From NCBI GenBank assembly GCA_964059195.1, contig CAXKWD010000011.1, positions 15,288,978 through 15,352,977 on the forward strand: a stretch of 64,000 nt of DNA. The letters run 5' to 3'. How positions within the stretch are numbered: the stretch's first letter is position 1; every line of letters begins with the position of its first letter. Below, in pieces: positions 21,691 to 33,482 of the stretch. The DNA is from Ectobius pallidus (Eukaryota > Arthropoda > Insecta > Blattodea > Ectobiidae). Position numbers and translations under genes: made by a program. The notes beneath the pieces were generated by a model. It ran no database searches and was not told the DNA's origin. It saw nothing but the letters and a program-made list of their open reading frames with translations.

Positions 21691-23335
21691 TTGAAAGGTG
21701 TGACAATAAGGAATTGGCAATTGCTGAATTAAGGAAGTGAGTTCGTGTAAATATTTTGTGTCAACTAAATCACTATATATATAAGATTTCAAGCAATGTA
21801 ATAAGCTGTAATCTTATATTAATTTATAATTCACTAATAAGCCTCTATAGAATAAGGAATATATTATTCTAGGACAGCTAACATTCATGGGTTTTAAGAA
21901 TATCTATTTTAACTTCAGTAAAGCTAGTTCTCATTACAGAATCAGGCTGACATCTACCGGAATATCCTTGTAGGTAACGGGGAGCACTGGAACAATTTCG
22001 ATGCTGCGGAGATGGGAACTGCCTGGTCACGAATGCATAGTGTCCTTAATTTCTGCAGTAAGAAGGAAAGTAGCTGTTACAAGCGAGAGAGTGATTTTCT
22101 GGGTCACGGCCTCGATTCCCATCTAGAGAACAATGCGAAACGATCCACACATCTTCATTTCCTTCTCCACTTCCAGATCCCGAATGGGAATCTGTTACCA
22201 TTATTCCTAAATAGTAACTCTTTAATTTCATAATAAAATGTTCTAAATTTAACTGAAATAGGCCTGAAATTAGTCGTGTTTATGTTTGTAGTTGGAGGGA
22301 AATAAACTATAGTGAAGTTTCGAAATATAAAATTACATTCTATATAAGCGAACTACTCGATCAAATATTTTATAAAACAGAAGGTTCAAAATTTGAGATG
22401 GCAGTGTTCACAGAAACTACTCTCAGAGACTTTATGAAAATTGTATTAGATGTTATTCTTTATAGTAAATAGCCGAATACAGATTTTATAAAGGATGGAG
22501 AAGTCTCCCAATATTAGAATATGAAAGCTTATATATCTATCTCCCAATATTACATTTTATTTTAAAGTAACTACTTACAATTTTATTTTTGTTTTCAGAC
22601 TTTACCTTTTCTTTGAGGATTAACTGTTAAAGGTTAGATACAAGTAATGTTATGTATAATATGAAAACGTGCAAAACTATATCATGGTTGAACAGATATA
22701 ATGTATAATTCTGCAACATAATACTTATTTAAGATTACAAGAAAAGTACAAAGAAATGAAGCATATCTATGCAGTAACTACATATGCTTCGAAATAACGT
22801 TTTGTGTTGAATTAAGTTTTATATTGAGTTTCATCACGTATATATATGCTTAAATATTTAACTATTCAACTGACTAGGTAATTATGTCGCTATTAAAAAT
22901 ACAAGAATTATTTGTTTGAGTTAAATTATAAGAAATTGTTGGAAAAAAAGATAAATGATTAGCAATCTTATTTAAATTGGAATATTTGTTTTTTCTAGAA
23001 TCCATAAAATAAGCAAGTTTAATTAATTTAATTAATTTTAATGCACTTTACTTCTGACTATCAATCCGAGGAGGAGACGATTAGAAGTAGGTCTACTTCG
23101 ACCTGCCTATCCTAAATTTGAAACCTTAAGTATTTTAAATTTATTTTTCTATTAGCCACTTCCTTCAAATTTGCAGGGTATCATACACAATTTCATCATA
23201 TTAACTTCATTAGATTCTGGAATGCAATAATTTAAACGATCAATTAAAAGCCAATTTATAAATTACCTTTCATTACTAATTTTTTACATTATTTTAATTA
23301 AGTTTACCTTGAATGCTTTATATAAATGATTGCCA
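21691..23335. other. AT-rich spacer
   Basis: Two opposed short frames at 22012-22233 have no recognised motif. No other structure was seen. Confidence 0.4.
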
Positions 23336-23735
23336 AAAAGGGGATGCGAAGTACTGTACAAAGGAAAGTACCAGGCAGGAGGGGTTTACCAGAATAAGGT
23401 TTAGGGTTGGAAAATTGATTTGAAAGTAAGTCTCAGTATGAAATGAAGGAACTTAATTAAATGAAGTAGAGTGTTAAAAGGGGAAATGTACAAAGCAGAT
23501 ATAGCGGGACAGCTAATTCAACTTTCCTAATGAGGCTGAGTGCACTCCGTTCTAGAGCATCCTAGATATTCCCACAGCTGGAAATTAAAGAAGGCACCAC
23601 AATCAAACGTATCCTGGAGTTTAGTCAGCAACGCTAATTAATGGCCTGAGCATGTTATTGTTTTTGTATGCAGAAAATAATATTTGAAACAAACTGTGCA
23701 TTTTAGAAGCAGCATCTTTTAGTTATAAAGACCTA

Positions 23736-25390
23736 CGGAATACCCCCGATTATCTGCAGACTTTGCGGATAAACGAATTCCGTGGATAATCCGCAAAATG
23801 GCAGAAAAAGGAAAGTGCTTACGAACAATTTTTATGTAGAATAGGAAGCCCACACAAGTTCTGGCTTAATATTCAATAGCTCTTTGTACTTACTTGTGGA
23901 TTTGCTCTTTAAAAAAAATTTTAAAAAATATAAAAAATATAAAAAAAAGCTTGTGAACGATTTTGGGGTTTTCATGAGTAATCACGTGACTTTGTATGAT
24001 GAAACTCGTAATCTCGGGTGGGATTTATTAGGACTATTCCGTGAATCAAATCAGTGTTCTGTCAGGGGTGATATTACTTCATACTAAACGAATGAGCAAT
24101 CAATCGAACGAGTTACTAGATTCTAACCAATGCTGCCAATAGTGCGTATGAGAAGTAATTAACCTGATTCAGATAAACTAACACCAGAACCAGAATAAAG
24201 CACACGAACTGGCTTGCACGGAGACAAAACTGTGGTTTCATTCGATGCACATTTACATTATTTGAATTTCAAAATAAGTTATGTTGTGTAAAATAATGTG
24301 TTTTAATCTGTTCGCTGGCGGAATGTGACATTTTAGTCACTGCATATCGATATCTTAAGTTACCAGTAACGAACTGACGTTAAACACAAAAAAATCCCAT
24401 CCTTGTTTTCCTAGCAAGCATAGTCTATTATAAGTAGGGCCCGGATTTGAAAGTTTTAACCTATTTTTCCCCCAGCTTCCTAATTAGAACATTTTAACGT
24501 ACTTTGCTTCCGAATATATGAATATTATAGAACCTAAAAAGGGCTAAAACTGACTGAAGGGCCTAAAAGGGGCCTAGGAGAACGTTGGCTGAAAAACTAG
24601 GAGCTAAACAGGACTTTTGCAATCAAACGCGATTTTTAAATAGATTTTCCAATTAATGCAAAGGAAAATAAATTTGTGCATTTGTACATTTTGAGAATAC
24701 ACATAATAAAAATAAATTTATACAACGCAATGTATAATGTATATATCGCATTGTCTTTGCAACTCGAAAATGCTCCGCCTCGCTGTCGGCAGGAAATGAA
24801 ACTTAAGCCATCTGCAATACTTTGAAATCTGCAACTAATCCATTGTAGTTTCAACCTTAAAATAACAAGTTGCCGAACAACGATAAAGTAGTATATTAAA
24901 GGAACAAATTCGTGACACTCGAGTCTACTTATTTTTCCAGATCGGAAGTGAAATTAATGGCGTATTGAATAATTGTATCATTAAAGGGTAAATATATCAA
25001 TTGTTTATGCTATTTTTCGACTACCGATATAAGGAATATTTACTTGTTGATTTTGTAAAAAAAAAAACTAAAATAAATATGTCAAAAATATAATACATCG
25101 CTGTTAATATTAGCGTTCATTATATTATGTTTTACTAAGATGGCTGAAATAGTTCGTTTAAATCCTAAGAAGGGCTATTCCACGAAAATAAAAGGCTAAA
25201 ATACCTTTTATAAAAGCCTAAAAATCCGGGCCCTAATTATAAATATAAACGGCCTCATTGGCCGATATCCCAGGCATTGTTAAACGTTAGTACATTTTCT
25301 TTTAATACCATAGTTAATCGCCGGAAGAAGAATGAAAAAGAAAAAGAAATATGCGGAAAATCCGCGAAGCAGATAATCGAGGGTTTACTG
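23736..25390. mobile_element. Tigger/pogo-like element, non-autonomous, interrupted by a hAT MITE
   Basis: The right terminus inverse, CAGTAAACCCTCGATTATCT, is a typical pogo/Tigger end. The left terminus CGGAATACCCCCGATTATCT is a mutated counterpart. TA flanks both sides (23734-23735, 25391-25392). The subterminal regions carry GGATAATCCGC/CGGAAAATCCGC palindromic motifs. The interior contains a relic frame (23884-24087) and a hAT insertion. Without the insert it would be about 850 bp. Its interior matches 37260-37920. Confidence 0.75.
24435..25235. mobile_element. hAT-type MITE, family A, copy 1
   Basis: Termini are TAGGGCCCGGATTT in inverted orientation. The 8-bp flanks are ATTATAAG (24427-24434) and ATTATAAA (25236-25243), a 7/8 match. 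A paralogous empty site with ATTATAAG occurs near 37812. The second copy at 53749-54572 shares the whole interior, including a 72-codon minus-strand frame of no known function. Confidence 0.9.
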
Positions 25391-25792
25391 TACGTTTCAA
25401 ATTCTTAAAATTGAAGGGTGTCAGATTTTACAGACACGTGCCGCTAACGGAAGGTTCTCGGAGAGGCGAACAAGTTGATCCGTTGTTTCACGGAAATATC
25501 ACCTGTTAAACTTCAATGAAGTTATATTGCCGGCCACAATCAATTTCTGACCAGGAGAAGAGAAAAGGAAGGTGAATGGAATTTAATTTCTGCTTCCTAA
25601 ATATACCTGCTTTGTAGAGTTCCCCTTTTAATACCTTACTTCATTTAATTAAGATCCTTCATTTCATATTGGGACTTAATAAAAGTCATTTGCTTTAGGA
25701 TCAATTTTCAAACTCTGAACCTTATTATTCTGGTAAACCCCTGCTGCCTGGCATTTCCCTTTGAACATATTTCACATCCGCTTTATTACAAT

Positions 25793-26330
25793 CACTGTCT
25801 AATTGATTTTGTCCATTTAATTCGTCTGTTTGTAACTCTTTGATGTATTATCCGTTCCAGGAAATACATGTTTATGAATAAAGGTGCTTTTAAAATTAAT
25901 ACACGTGGAAACCAAATATTTTCTTAAATTTACAACAGTCAAAAATAAATATGACGCTGTGTTCTTTTTATCAAATTACACCACGAAGTCATTCAAGTGA
26001 AACAAGTGATATATCACATGATTACTTATTTTACTAAAAACGTTTTATATGATTTTAAAATAATTATTATTCTAATATAATATGGTTTTATCAACGTCTG
26101 TACTCTTTTCACCAAAAGGTAAAATACTACTAAAGATCTGGCTCAAGTTTCCCCCTAGGTGGAAAATAATTATTTTAGGACAAAATGTGTTATCAGAACA
26201 TAGCAAACTATTTTAACTTTTTTATTTTCTAACATTGCAAAATCTTACATAAACAGCCTACTTTCTTTGAAAGCACCATATGAACAAAGATCATGTTTAG
26301 GGGTTGCAATTATTATATCTCTTAATAGGA
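25793..26330. other. AT-rich spacer up to the retrotransposon
   Basis: No gene or repeat recognised. The last four bases, AGGA, are the left copy of the retrotransposon's target duplication. Confidence 0.5.
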
Positions 26331-27680
26331 TGCGGCGGGTCTAATGAAGTGTGTTGTGTGTTGGGTGGGCGCCAGATATAGATATACTATATCAAATTTA
26401 TAATAAAGACCCTCCGGTTAGCATCAAGTCAGCTTCGAGCAGAATTCTCTTGTCTCAGAGCGGGAATGGTAGACGTGCAGACTGGTGATCCTTCCTTCAT
26501 AGAAATGACGTTGCGTACAATTGAACAACAAACTTTTATTTTAATCAATTCAGCAATGTTCTTAATACAATTATTATAATTGTTACAATAATTACAAATA
26601 GTAAGTATAGAAAATTGTTCTTGTTGCTTAGCTACGTAGAAAACTGATGGATTATTGATTTACTAATCTCCAATTTATAAGCTCGTAATATAATCAAAGT
26701 TAAAATATTATGATGCTGACAATTCTTCTATGTCCAAAAATTACAGCCGTGAAAATGTTTAAGTATTGAAATTGTCGACTGAAAATTCTTCTAAGTCGGA
26801 TAATTATATTCACGAAAAAGTTAGAGTATCGAAATTAGATACTGAAAATTATTCTAAGTCGAATAATTACGACCCACGACACTCCGTGGTAATACGGGAG
26901 CTACTAATCCCGTCTTCCCCGACCGATATCCAAGTGCTCACCCCGACGGATGAAATTTAAGTGTTCACCCCGGCGGATGAAATTCAAGTGTCCTTACTTG
27001 CTTTGTAATAAATTAAACTAACTCTCCAAAATCCTCCTAAGGACGTCCCACTTACCCCATATGTTAATCCCACGTGACAATTACTCTACATCTAATTGGA
27101 AGTGACGAATCTTATCTAAAGCCAATAGGATGCCGGTGCCTCCTTAAGCCAACCTACTACTTTCTCTTTACTCAATACTCGGAACTCAGTAAAATGCACT
27201 GTTTAAACTCCAAGAAAGGTTTATATCATACCATCAGTTTCCTTTGTACTAAATAATATTAATATTCTTATTCCTATTCATCCAGCACTCAAGGTATTGA
27301 CAGACCCATTGTCCATTCTCATTCCTTTACATACTTACAATAGAGGCTACTGTGTGTACTGTTATGTCTTTGTTCGAGGGAGATACCTGAAAGCTATTAT
27401 GTGAGTTATTAGCACGGGGCTGGAATTACCCGGCTACCTGGCCAAGCTTACCATTTTCTATGACCAGTGCAAATTGCATTAAATACATAAATATTCAATT
27501 TGTTAATGACTATGAATTTTAAGAGATTTGTTAATAATTGCAATAAACTTTTCTCCAGATTATGCATATTTTGATACCAAACAAGCTAATGAAATATTAT
27601 CATTTAATTAATTGTCATTTATATGAGCATAATCTACTTTATATTACTTTATATAGGCTGGGTTATTCTGGACTGCGTCA
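26331..27680 (-). repeat. 3' LTR of the Gypsy element
   Basis: 1350 bp, ungapped match to 34791-36140. Differences lie at 26368, 26483, 26605, 26880 and 27541. In element orientation it starts TGACGCAGTCC and ends GCCGCA. An AATAAA in element orientation at 26535-26540 is a candidate polyadenylation signal. Confidence 0.97.
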
Positions 27681-28496
27681 CATGCCCTGATATGCTGAGG
27701 ATATAATTTCCTTAACCTGTGATGGAAATTTATACTCAGTATATCATCTCTCTCCAAAATTTCTAATAATATTTTACACCGCCGTGGCAACATTTCAGGC
27801 TAGCTTTGAATGTTATTGACTTAAGATTATCCCCTAGCATGTTCCACTTTTCTACATATTAATGCATCTAATTAGGCTCACACACTCCATTCATATTTAT
27901 ATCTGTTCAGTTTATTTCTTGCTATCAAAACCATACATACTTCGCACACTATTATGTTACTTTATTGGGTGCGACACTCCCAATCAGCATCCGATATCTT
28001 TCTTGCATCGTTACAAGGATACTTCGTTTTTTAACGCACTGAACATTGCATATAGCCTAACCATATACAAAAAAAAATTGACAGAAAAAAATTGCACAAA
28101 GAAAATATTCACACTTAGATACTACATTTGACTCGAATATATTTTTAAAAACTTAATGACTCGAATAAAAGCATAATATACAGTGGAAAATCTACCCCAA
28201 CTGTTCATATTAGCACAAAAAAAATAATAATCACTCATTGGTGTATATTATGACACCAACAATCTAAATCAGAGCGTTCATAATACACAAGTGAAAATTA
28301 AAACTGGCGGCACTTCTACTTGCCAACATACTTGGTACTCAACATACATCACACCTACACTCCTCCTATAATAGGCCCTAAGTGGAACAATTTACCTATA
28401 AATCCTGTAACATGACCTCATAGAATGGCAACAAAATTTTCGCCTTGATAATCTATTACGGGTGTTACATCTCAGTAAACGTACTATACCAGCTAC
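27681..28496 (-). other. Region between pol and the 3' LTR
   Basis: About 816 bp with no long element-sense frame. An env gene would be expected here in errantivirus-type elements but is absent. The bases just upstream of the 3' LTR in element sense end ATCAGGGCATG, so no clear polypurine tract is present. An 89-codon frame on the opposite strand (27862-28131) has no motif and looks fortuitous. Confidence 0.7.
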
Positions 28497-31400
28497 TTAT
28501 TCAGCCCTTATGTATGGCTTAATAAACGATAGGTTATATCTGCCTATAATTCGTTCTTTCTTAGGGTCATAAGCCTCCACCGATACCTCATTAAATACTT
28601 GTGTTATCACAAATGGTCCATCATAAATTAAGTTCATCTTTGCGTACTCTTTCTTAAGGGCACTAGATATATTCTTCCTTTTAACCATAATTTCTTGGCC
28701 GACTTGGGGAATCCACACTGTTTTGTGTCTTTTTGCTCGCCTAATTCGTTGTTCCGCCTTTTTTCGGATTCTGGCGATCGCTCGCCTACATGTGTCCTCT
28801 AGACTTTCGCCGTTCGTGTCATGATTAATGGCATTAGGGAGTCCCTTTACAAGATTTTTAGGATCCTGGCCTACCATCAACCTGTATGGCTCAACTCCGG
28901 TCACGGGGTGAATGCTGCAATTCAAAATATCTTCGATTGCTTGACAGTGTTGGACCCAGGCTGTATGCCGCCTGTGACATAATGCTCTTAGGTACAGAGA
29001 AACATCTCGTAGTGCTCTTTCACTCACATTGCTTTCCGGATGATATTTGGAGACTTTGTACACTTTGACACCTTGTCTTTGTAGCGCATTTTTGAATCTT
29101 TCACCGGCGAAGGGCGCTCCATTGTCTGAGATCAGATTTTGTACCGGGCCGTATGTAGGTAAATAGTGTCCTACCAGCTTCCTAATACATTGGCTCCTAT
29201 CTGCCTTTCTAACAGGATAAAGCTTGACAAAGTGTGTAAATACATCCACAACAATAAAAAGGAATTTCATGCCGAACTTTCCGCCTGGAATAGGCCCATG
29301 AAAATCAATTGCCACTAGGCTTCCTTTTTCTTCCCTAGTGATAGTGAGAGGCGGCCTGTCAAACTTTTTATTCAGGGGTTTTGCCCTCTGACATAAATCA
29401 CAGCTGCTACAAAACTTTCTTACTTTTCTCCCTAGGTTTTTGACATATACGCGAGAAGAAATATATAGGGACACCCTTTCGGTTCCGCTATGGCCTAATA
29501 CTGTATGTACTGTTTGTATCAAGGTATTTTCTATTTCTTTCGGAATATACATCCGCCATTGCTTTACTTCCTGGCCACATAATTTATAAATTATGTCATC
29601 TTTACACATATATTTAAGCGTGTTCATGTCGTCACCCCTCTCTTTATGCATTTCCAAATTGCTTCTAATATGTTCAATGTCGGGATCCTGGCGCTGCAAT
29701 TCCCCCATTTTCTTAAATAGAACTCTCAGTGATGGCTCTTTAGCTAGGACCACTGGCATAATGTCTATCAGACTATTGGATGACTGCTGTTTTTCAGGAA
29801 TTTCAGACCTCATCCTCGAAACAAAGTCGCAGAGCAAGTTTTCCCGCCCTGGAACGTGCCTTATCTCTACATCGTACTGACTTATCTCATGAATCACTCT
29901 GCTAATCTTGCTATTACTGAGTTTACACTTGTGAATGAATGTCAGGCTCACGTGGTCAGTATATACAATTACGTGCCTGTTAAATATATATCTGTGAAAC
30001 CTAGTCAGTCCAAAATATACACCCAGTATTTCCAATAGTGTTACCGACCCATGGGATTCCATCTCACTCAATGCTCTTGATGCTACAGCAATTATGTGTC
30101 TGCTTCCGTCATCGTGCTCTTGCATAAGAACACAGCCAATTGCGCTACAAGACGAGTCCGTGAAAATCACATATGGTAGATCGTCTTTAGGCCTTTCTAA
30201 TAGAATGGACTCTTGAAAAGCCTTCTTAATATTTCGGAATGCCGTCTCTTCCTCGTCTCCCCATTTAAATCTTTTGTTCTTGCTACTTAGCAGGCTTCTA
30301 ATGGGCGTTATTAACTCGGCATATCCTGGTATAAACCGCGCCTGATAGTTAAAAATTCCCAATAACTTCCTCACCTGTTTTACACTATTAGGCCTAGGTA
30401 TTTTCTGGATGGCCTCTATTCTCTCCGGATCTGCTAGTACTCCTTTCTCAGAAATTATGTATCCTAGGAATTTTACTTCCTTCCTCATTAAGGCTATTTT
30501 CAAGGGATTCACCGTCATGCCGAATTTCAAAAAGGTGCTAAGTACCAAGTCCAGTTGTTTTACATGTTCTTCAAAGCTTACTGTATTTACAAGGAAATCA
30601 TCTACGAATGACGTCACACACTCACCTTTTCCATCGGGGAACATGATTTTTAAGGCTCTTAGCAAAGCGCTGCCTGAAGTTTTTACCCCGAATGCGCATC
30701 TTCGGAACGCGTACGTCTCTCCACAATGATTAAAAGCACAGTACTGTCTGTCCTCCTTTCTTAGGCCTATTTGCCAGAAGCTTGAAGTGAGATCGATGCT
30801 ACTAAAGTACTTAGATTCCCCCATTTTAGCTAAGAGGTCCTCCACCGGCTCTGCTCTGAATTGGTCAGGTTCGATAAATTGGTTAGTGTATCTCGAATCC
30901 AAAGTTAATCTGAGCTTTCCATTAGGCTTATACACCCAACATATCGGACTTATATGTTTTGAATCTGATACCTCAATAATTCCTGCTTCCAACATGGATT
31001 TTATCATTTTATCCGCCTCCTCTCGAATTGCTATCGGAATAGGCCTACTCTTATATCGCCGCTCCGGTATTTCTTGGCTCAGCTTAAAACTGTGCTCGTA
31101 AACAAGGCATAGCCCCGGGACAGAGTTGAACACGGACTTATTCTTACACAACATGTCATATAGCACTTGTTTTTGTTCACTTGAAATATTCCCAATTTCT
31201 CCCACTTTCTCTCTTAGGATTGATTCAATGTCGCGTTCTCTCTCTCCCTCTACATTATCTGGTCTGACATCAACAGAATTTACGTGTATCTCATTTTTAG
31301 CAAAATCCTCTAGGCCATAAGTCTCCTGAAAGTCATCTTCCCTTCTACCATTATCAAGAACCCATTCCTGTTCCAAATCATATTCTTCGTAGGCCTCTAT

Positions 31401-32078
31401 GCCGACTTTAAGTTCCTCTTCCTCGTAACGCATGAAAATGGCTGGTCTATATTCCCTAGGCCTCATTCCGTTACTGTCAATATCTCTTAATAATTCCACA
31501 TTCTCTACTATAAATGGTTCCTGAAGCATTTCATTTTCATTTTCATTTTCGCCCCCTTTCTGATTCTGTATGGCAGTTTCTTCATGCAGAAATGGTACAC
31601 GTATTTCTTCATTATTTTCAGTCATAATAGATACAGATTCATCTTCAAAATTTATTTTGCTCTTGAATTCGGACATTGAATCACAACCAAGAATCAGATC
31701 ATGTACCAAGTGTTTAACAGTCAAGAAATAAATATCTATTTCAACTCTCCCTATCCGTATCGGTATCATACATTGATGCTCGATCTTGTAGGCCTTGGCC
31801 CCTATGGCGGTACGGCAATAAAGCGATTGTACTTTAAGGTCCTGAAACTTAATTTTATTGGCTTTCAAACTCTCGTAAAATCTCTCACTTATCAGCGAAT
31901 ATGCTGCTCCTGAATCCACCAACATTTTAGCTGTCATGTGTTTGATTTTTACGCTTATTAACGGAGGCATAGTGGGTTGCGATTTTTCGCTTAAATCCTC
32001 GTCCAACGGACTATTATTGTTTGCATTTCCAAGCTCCCTGTTTCTACTTTGTATTATAGTGGGTCCTCCCAATTCCAT
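28497..32078 (-). CDS. pol: Pol polyprotein (protease, RT, RNase H, integrase)
   Basis: The 1193-residue frame is uninterrupted. A retropepsin-like protease lies near residues 43-135, with active-site DSGA at 55-58 and an ILG motif at 129-131. Reverse transcriptase covers about 340-550: LDSR at 393, SSIDLTSSFWQI from 426 and FVDD at 491-494 in place of the usual Y[VI]DD. RNase H has candidate acidic residues D641, E683, D708 and D751. Integrase has an HHCC zinc finger (H858, H863, then C893 and C896), catalytic D925, D985 and E1020, and a C-terminal GPF motif at 1154-1156. These enzymes copy the RNA into DNA and insert it. The start follows a TGA in the same frame at about 32100, so pol begins as a separate frame 46 bp after gag, in a different phase. 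How it is translated (reinitiation or other) is not shown. Probably catalytically competent, judged by motifs only. Confidence 0.95.
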   Translation of the reverse strand: MELGGPTIIQSRNRELGNANNNSPLDEDLSEKSQPTMPPLISVKIKHMTAKMLVDSGAAYSLISERFYESLKANKIKFQDLKVQSLYCRTAIGAKAYKIEHQCMIPIRIGRVEIDIYFLTVKHLVHDLILGCDSMSEFKSKINFEDESVSIMTENNEEIRVPFLHEETAIQNQKGGENENENEMLQEPFIVENVELLRDIDSNGMRPREYRPAIFMRYEEEELKVGIEAYEEYDLEQEWVLDNGRREDDFQETYGLEDFAKNEIHVNSVDVRPDNVEGERERDIESILREKVGEIGNISSEQKQVLYDMLCKNKSVFNSVPGLCLVYEHSFKLSQEIPERRYKSRPIPIAIREEADKMIKSMLEAGIIEVSDSKHISPICWVYKPNGKLRLTLDSRYTNQFIEPDQFRAEPVEDLLAKMGESKYFSSIDLTSSFWQIGLRKEDRQYCAFNHCGETYAFRRCAFGVKTSGSALLRALKIMFPDGKGECVTSFVDDFLVNTVSFEEHVKQLDLVLSTFLKFGMTVNPLKIALMRKEVKFLGYIISEKGVLADPERIEAIQKIPRPNSVKQVRKLLGIFNYQARFIPGYAELITPIRSLLSSKNKRFKWGDEEETAFRNIKKAFQESILLERPKDDLPYVIFTDSSCSAIGCVLMQEHDDGSRHIIAVASRALSEMESHGSVTLLEILGVYFGLTRFHRYIFNRHVIVYTDHVSLTFIHKCKLSNSKISRVIHEISQYDVEIRHVPGRENLLCDFVSRMRSEIPEKQQSSNSLIDIMPVVLAKEPSLRVLFKKMGELQRQDPDIEHIRSNLEMHKERGDDMNTLKYMCKDDIIYKLCGQEVKQWRMYIPKEIENTLIQTVHTVLGHSGTERVSLYISSRVYVKNLGRKVRKFCSSCDLCQRAKPLNKKFDRPPLTITREEKGSLVAIDFHGPIPGGKFGMKFLFIVVDVFTHFVKLYPVRKADRSQCIRKLVGHYLPTYGPVQNLISDNGAPFAGERFKNALQRQGVKVYKVSKYHPESNVSERALRDVSLYLRALCHRRHTAWVQHCQAIEDILNCSIHPVTGVEPYRLMVGQDPKNLVKGLPNAINHDTNGESLEDTCRRAIARIRKKAEQRIRRAKRHKTVWIPQVGQEIMVKRKNISSALKKEYAKMNLIYDGPFVITQVFNEVSVEAYDPKKERIIGRYNLSFIKPYIRAE

Positions 32079-32124
32079 GGTCCTTCTGTGTATGTGACGT
32101 CAATCGGTCCCATCTTGGCGTCAT

Positions 32125-33321
32125 TTAGTAGTTTAAATCGCTATTGTCATTTTGTTCAGACATGTTTGCATTACTTTCATGCAATTCTCCCGTTCTAGGA
32201 ACAAAGTTATTTACTCTGGGATTTAATGTCTCGTCCGCCCCGTTAGCCTGAGACGACAATCTAACATCTTGTGGATTACGGTCGGGCACTCTCCCAGTCA
32301 CACTTACGTGATTTACTTGGCCCCCATTCTGCTGCCTCCAATTTGAATTTTGGTTTGTTCTGCCGTTCTCATTTCTATTTTGATTTGAGCTATTATTATG
32401 TGATGGTCCCCTGTTTGAGTCCCGGTTCCTATCATAACCGTCTCTCTGCCATCGGTTTCTATCTGCGTTATTATTCCCACCTCTATAGGTCTCAGTAGGC
32501 CTATAAGCTGGTTCCGACCCATTTCCTCGATTCTGTTCCGCTGCATTGCCTCTATACGCCTTCATTTCGAAACTGGTTAGCAGCTCTAAGGTTCTACTAA
32601 AAGTCGATGGGTCTGAGACGACGAGTAAGTTATACACCTCGGCATTGTAGTGGCAGGCTATTAGCTTAATCACTTCTTTTTCGGGCATTCTTTCGTCTAA
32701 TAAACTGGCCAAACTGGCTTTCTTTAAAAAGTAGTCGGAGAGGCTAATGTTTCCTCTTGTCGGATATTGTCCATTATAGAGGTCATTACGCACCTGCGAT
32801 CTTTTCGATTCATTCCAGAATCTCGCCAAGAATAAACTTTTGAACTGTTCATAGCTACAATTAGGATCAATTGTGAGATCATACCATTCCTGGGCCTTCC
32901 CTTCTAAAGTATGACTGATTAGCGACATCTTATACTGAGATGGCACCATGCGTATTTCGAAATATTTATCAAGATTTTTCAAATAATTCTGGGGGGTCAT
33001 GTTTGCTTCCTTAAACTTAGGCACAACGAGATCTCCGCCTATCCATTGACTTAGATTTACTCTACCGTCGTACGTTACAGGATTTATAGGTGGTACTATC
33101 ATATTTGCTGAAATATGCGAGCTCGCATTTTCAATGGGTGTCCTACAAATATTATCTCTACCACTACCTAAACTTCCAGGAGAACAAGCTGATTCACTGG
33201 TACGACCTGGTACATTACATCCTAGAATACCTACTCCCTCATAACTCTGATGATTAAGTCTAGTACCCTCAAATTCCTTTGAAATAATTTCTTTAGTTAT
33301 TAGGCCTACCTTTTCTGACAT
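32125..33321 (-). CDS. gag: Gag-like capsid protein
   Basis: A 398-residue frame immediately upstream of pol. Residues of about 75-255 resemble the retrotransposon gag core: YFEIRMVPSQYKMSLISHTL, then EGKAQEWYDLT and a FKSLFLARFW stretch, consistent with the particle-forming domain. The C-terminal third is rich in Arg, Asn, Gly and Gln (repeated NRDSNRG/RNENGRTNQN), a likely nucleic-acid-binding tail. No CCHC zinc knuckle is visible. The Met at 33321 is the first in this frame fragment, but similarity to a coiled coil continues upstream in other frames, so the original protein may have been longer (see the frame at 33483-34166). Gag assembles cytoplasmic particles that carry the element RNA. 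Confidence 0.85.
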   Translation of the reverse strand: MSEKVGLITKEIISKEFEGTRLNHQSYEGVGILGCNVPGRTSESACSPGSLGSGRDNICRTPIENASSHISANMIVPPINPVTYDGRVNLSQWIGGDLVVPKFKEANMTPQNYLKNLDKYFEIRMVPSQYKMSLISHTLEGKAQEWYDLTIDPNCSYEQFKSLFLARFWNESKRSQVRNDLYNGQYPTRGNISLSDYFLKKASLASLLDERMPEKEVIKLIACHYNAEVYNLLVVSDPSTFSRTLELLTSFEMKAYRGNAAEQNRGNGSEPAYRPTETYRGGNNNADRNRWQRDGYDRNRDSNRGPSHNNSSNQNRNENGRTNQNSNWRQQNGGQVNHVSVTGRVPDRNPQDVRLSSQANGADETLNPRVNNFVPRTGELHESNANMSEQNDNSDLNY

Positions 33322-33482
33322 TTTATTTTCTAATTCTGAGACCTTACTGTTAAAGTTCTGTTCTAACTTTTCCTCAAGTTTCTTAGTATTGTTTGATAAT
33401 TCATCAGTTTTTTTTTTCTAAACGGTCTAATCCGCCTTTTACCTTGCCGACCTGATCATCTAGCTGCTTTTTCAGATTTGTT
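33322..33482 (-). pseudogene. Frame-displaced bridge between the coiled-coil frame and gag
   Basis: In element sense this stretch stays open in a frame offset from both neighbours and is rich in Lys, Glu, Leu and Asn, like the coiled coil on either side. The frame of 33483-34166 and the gag frame differ by two single-nucleotide shifts in the same direction. One is explained by an extra base in a run of ten T (33408-33417 on the plus strand); the other lies near 33530. Together the three pieces suggest a once longer gag, broken by two small indels or by sequencing errors. Confidence 0.6.

Larger units (their letters stand above)
23336..25792. repeat. Outer inverted repeat enclosing nested transposons
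   Basis: About 170 bp at 23336-23510 (with GGGGTTTACCAGAATAAGGT, GAAAATTGAT and ATGAAATGAAGG) is repeated inverted at about 25597-25792 with moderate divergence. The arms enclose the Tigger-like and hAT elements. Whether they are TIRs of a larger element or an old duplication is not settled. A short SINE A-like phrase (GAGGCTGAGTGCACTCCGTT) sits at 23533-23552. Confidence 0.65.

Noticed and set aside
23884..24087. 67-codon frame in the Tigger-like element as a transposase remnant
   Set aside because: No DDE or helix-turn-helix motif is visible, and the related copy at 37260-37920 does not keep the frame open.
27862..28131. Possible env-like or accessory frame in the Gypsy element
   Set aside because: It is antisense to the element, only 89 codons, and has no signal peptide, glycosylation pattern or transmembrane-plus-furin layout.
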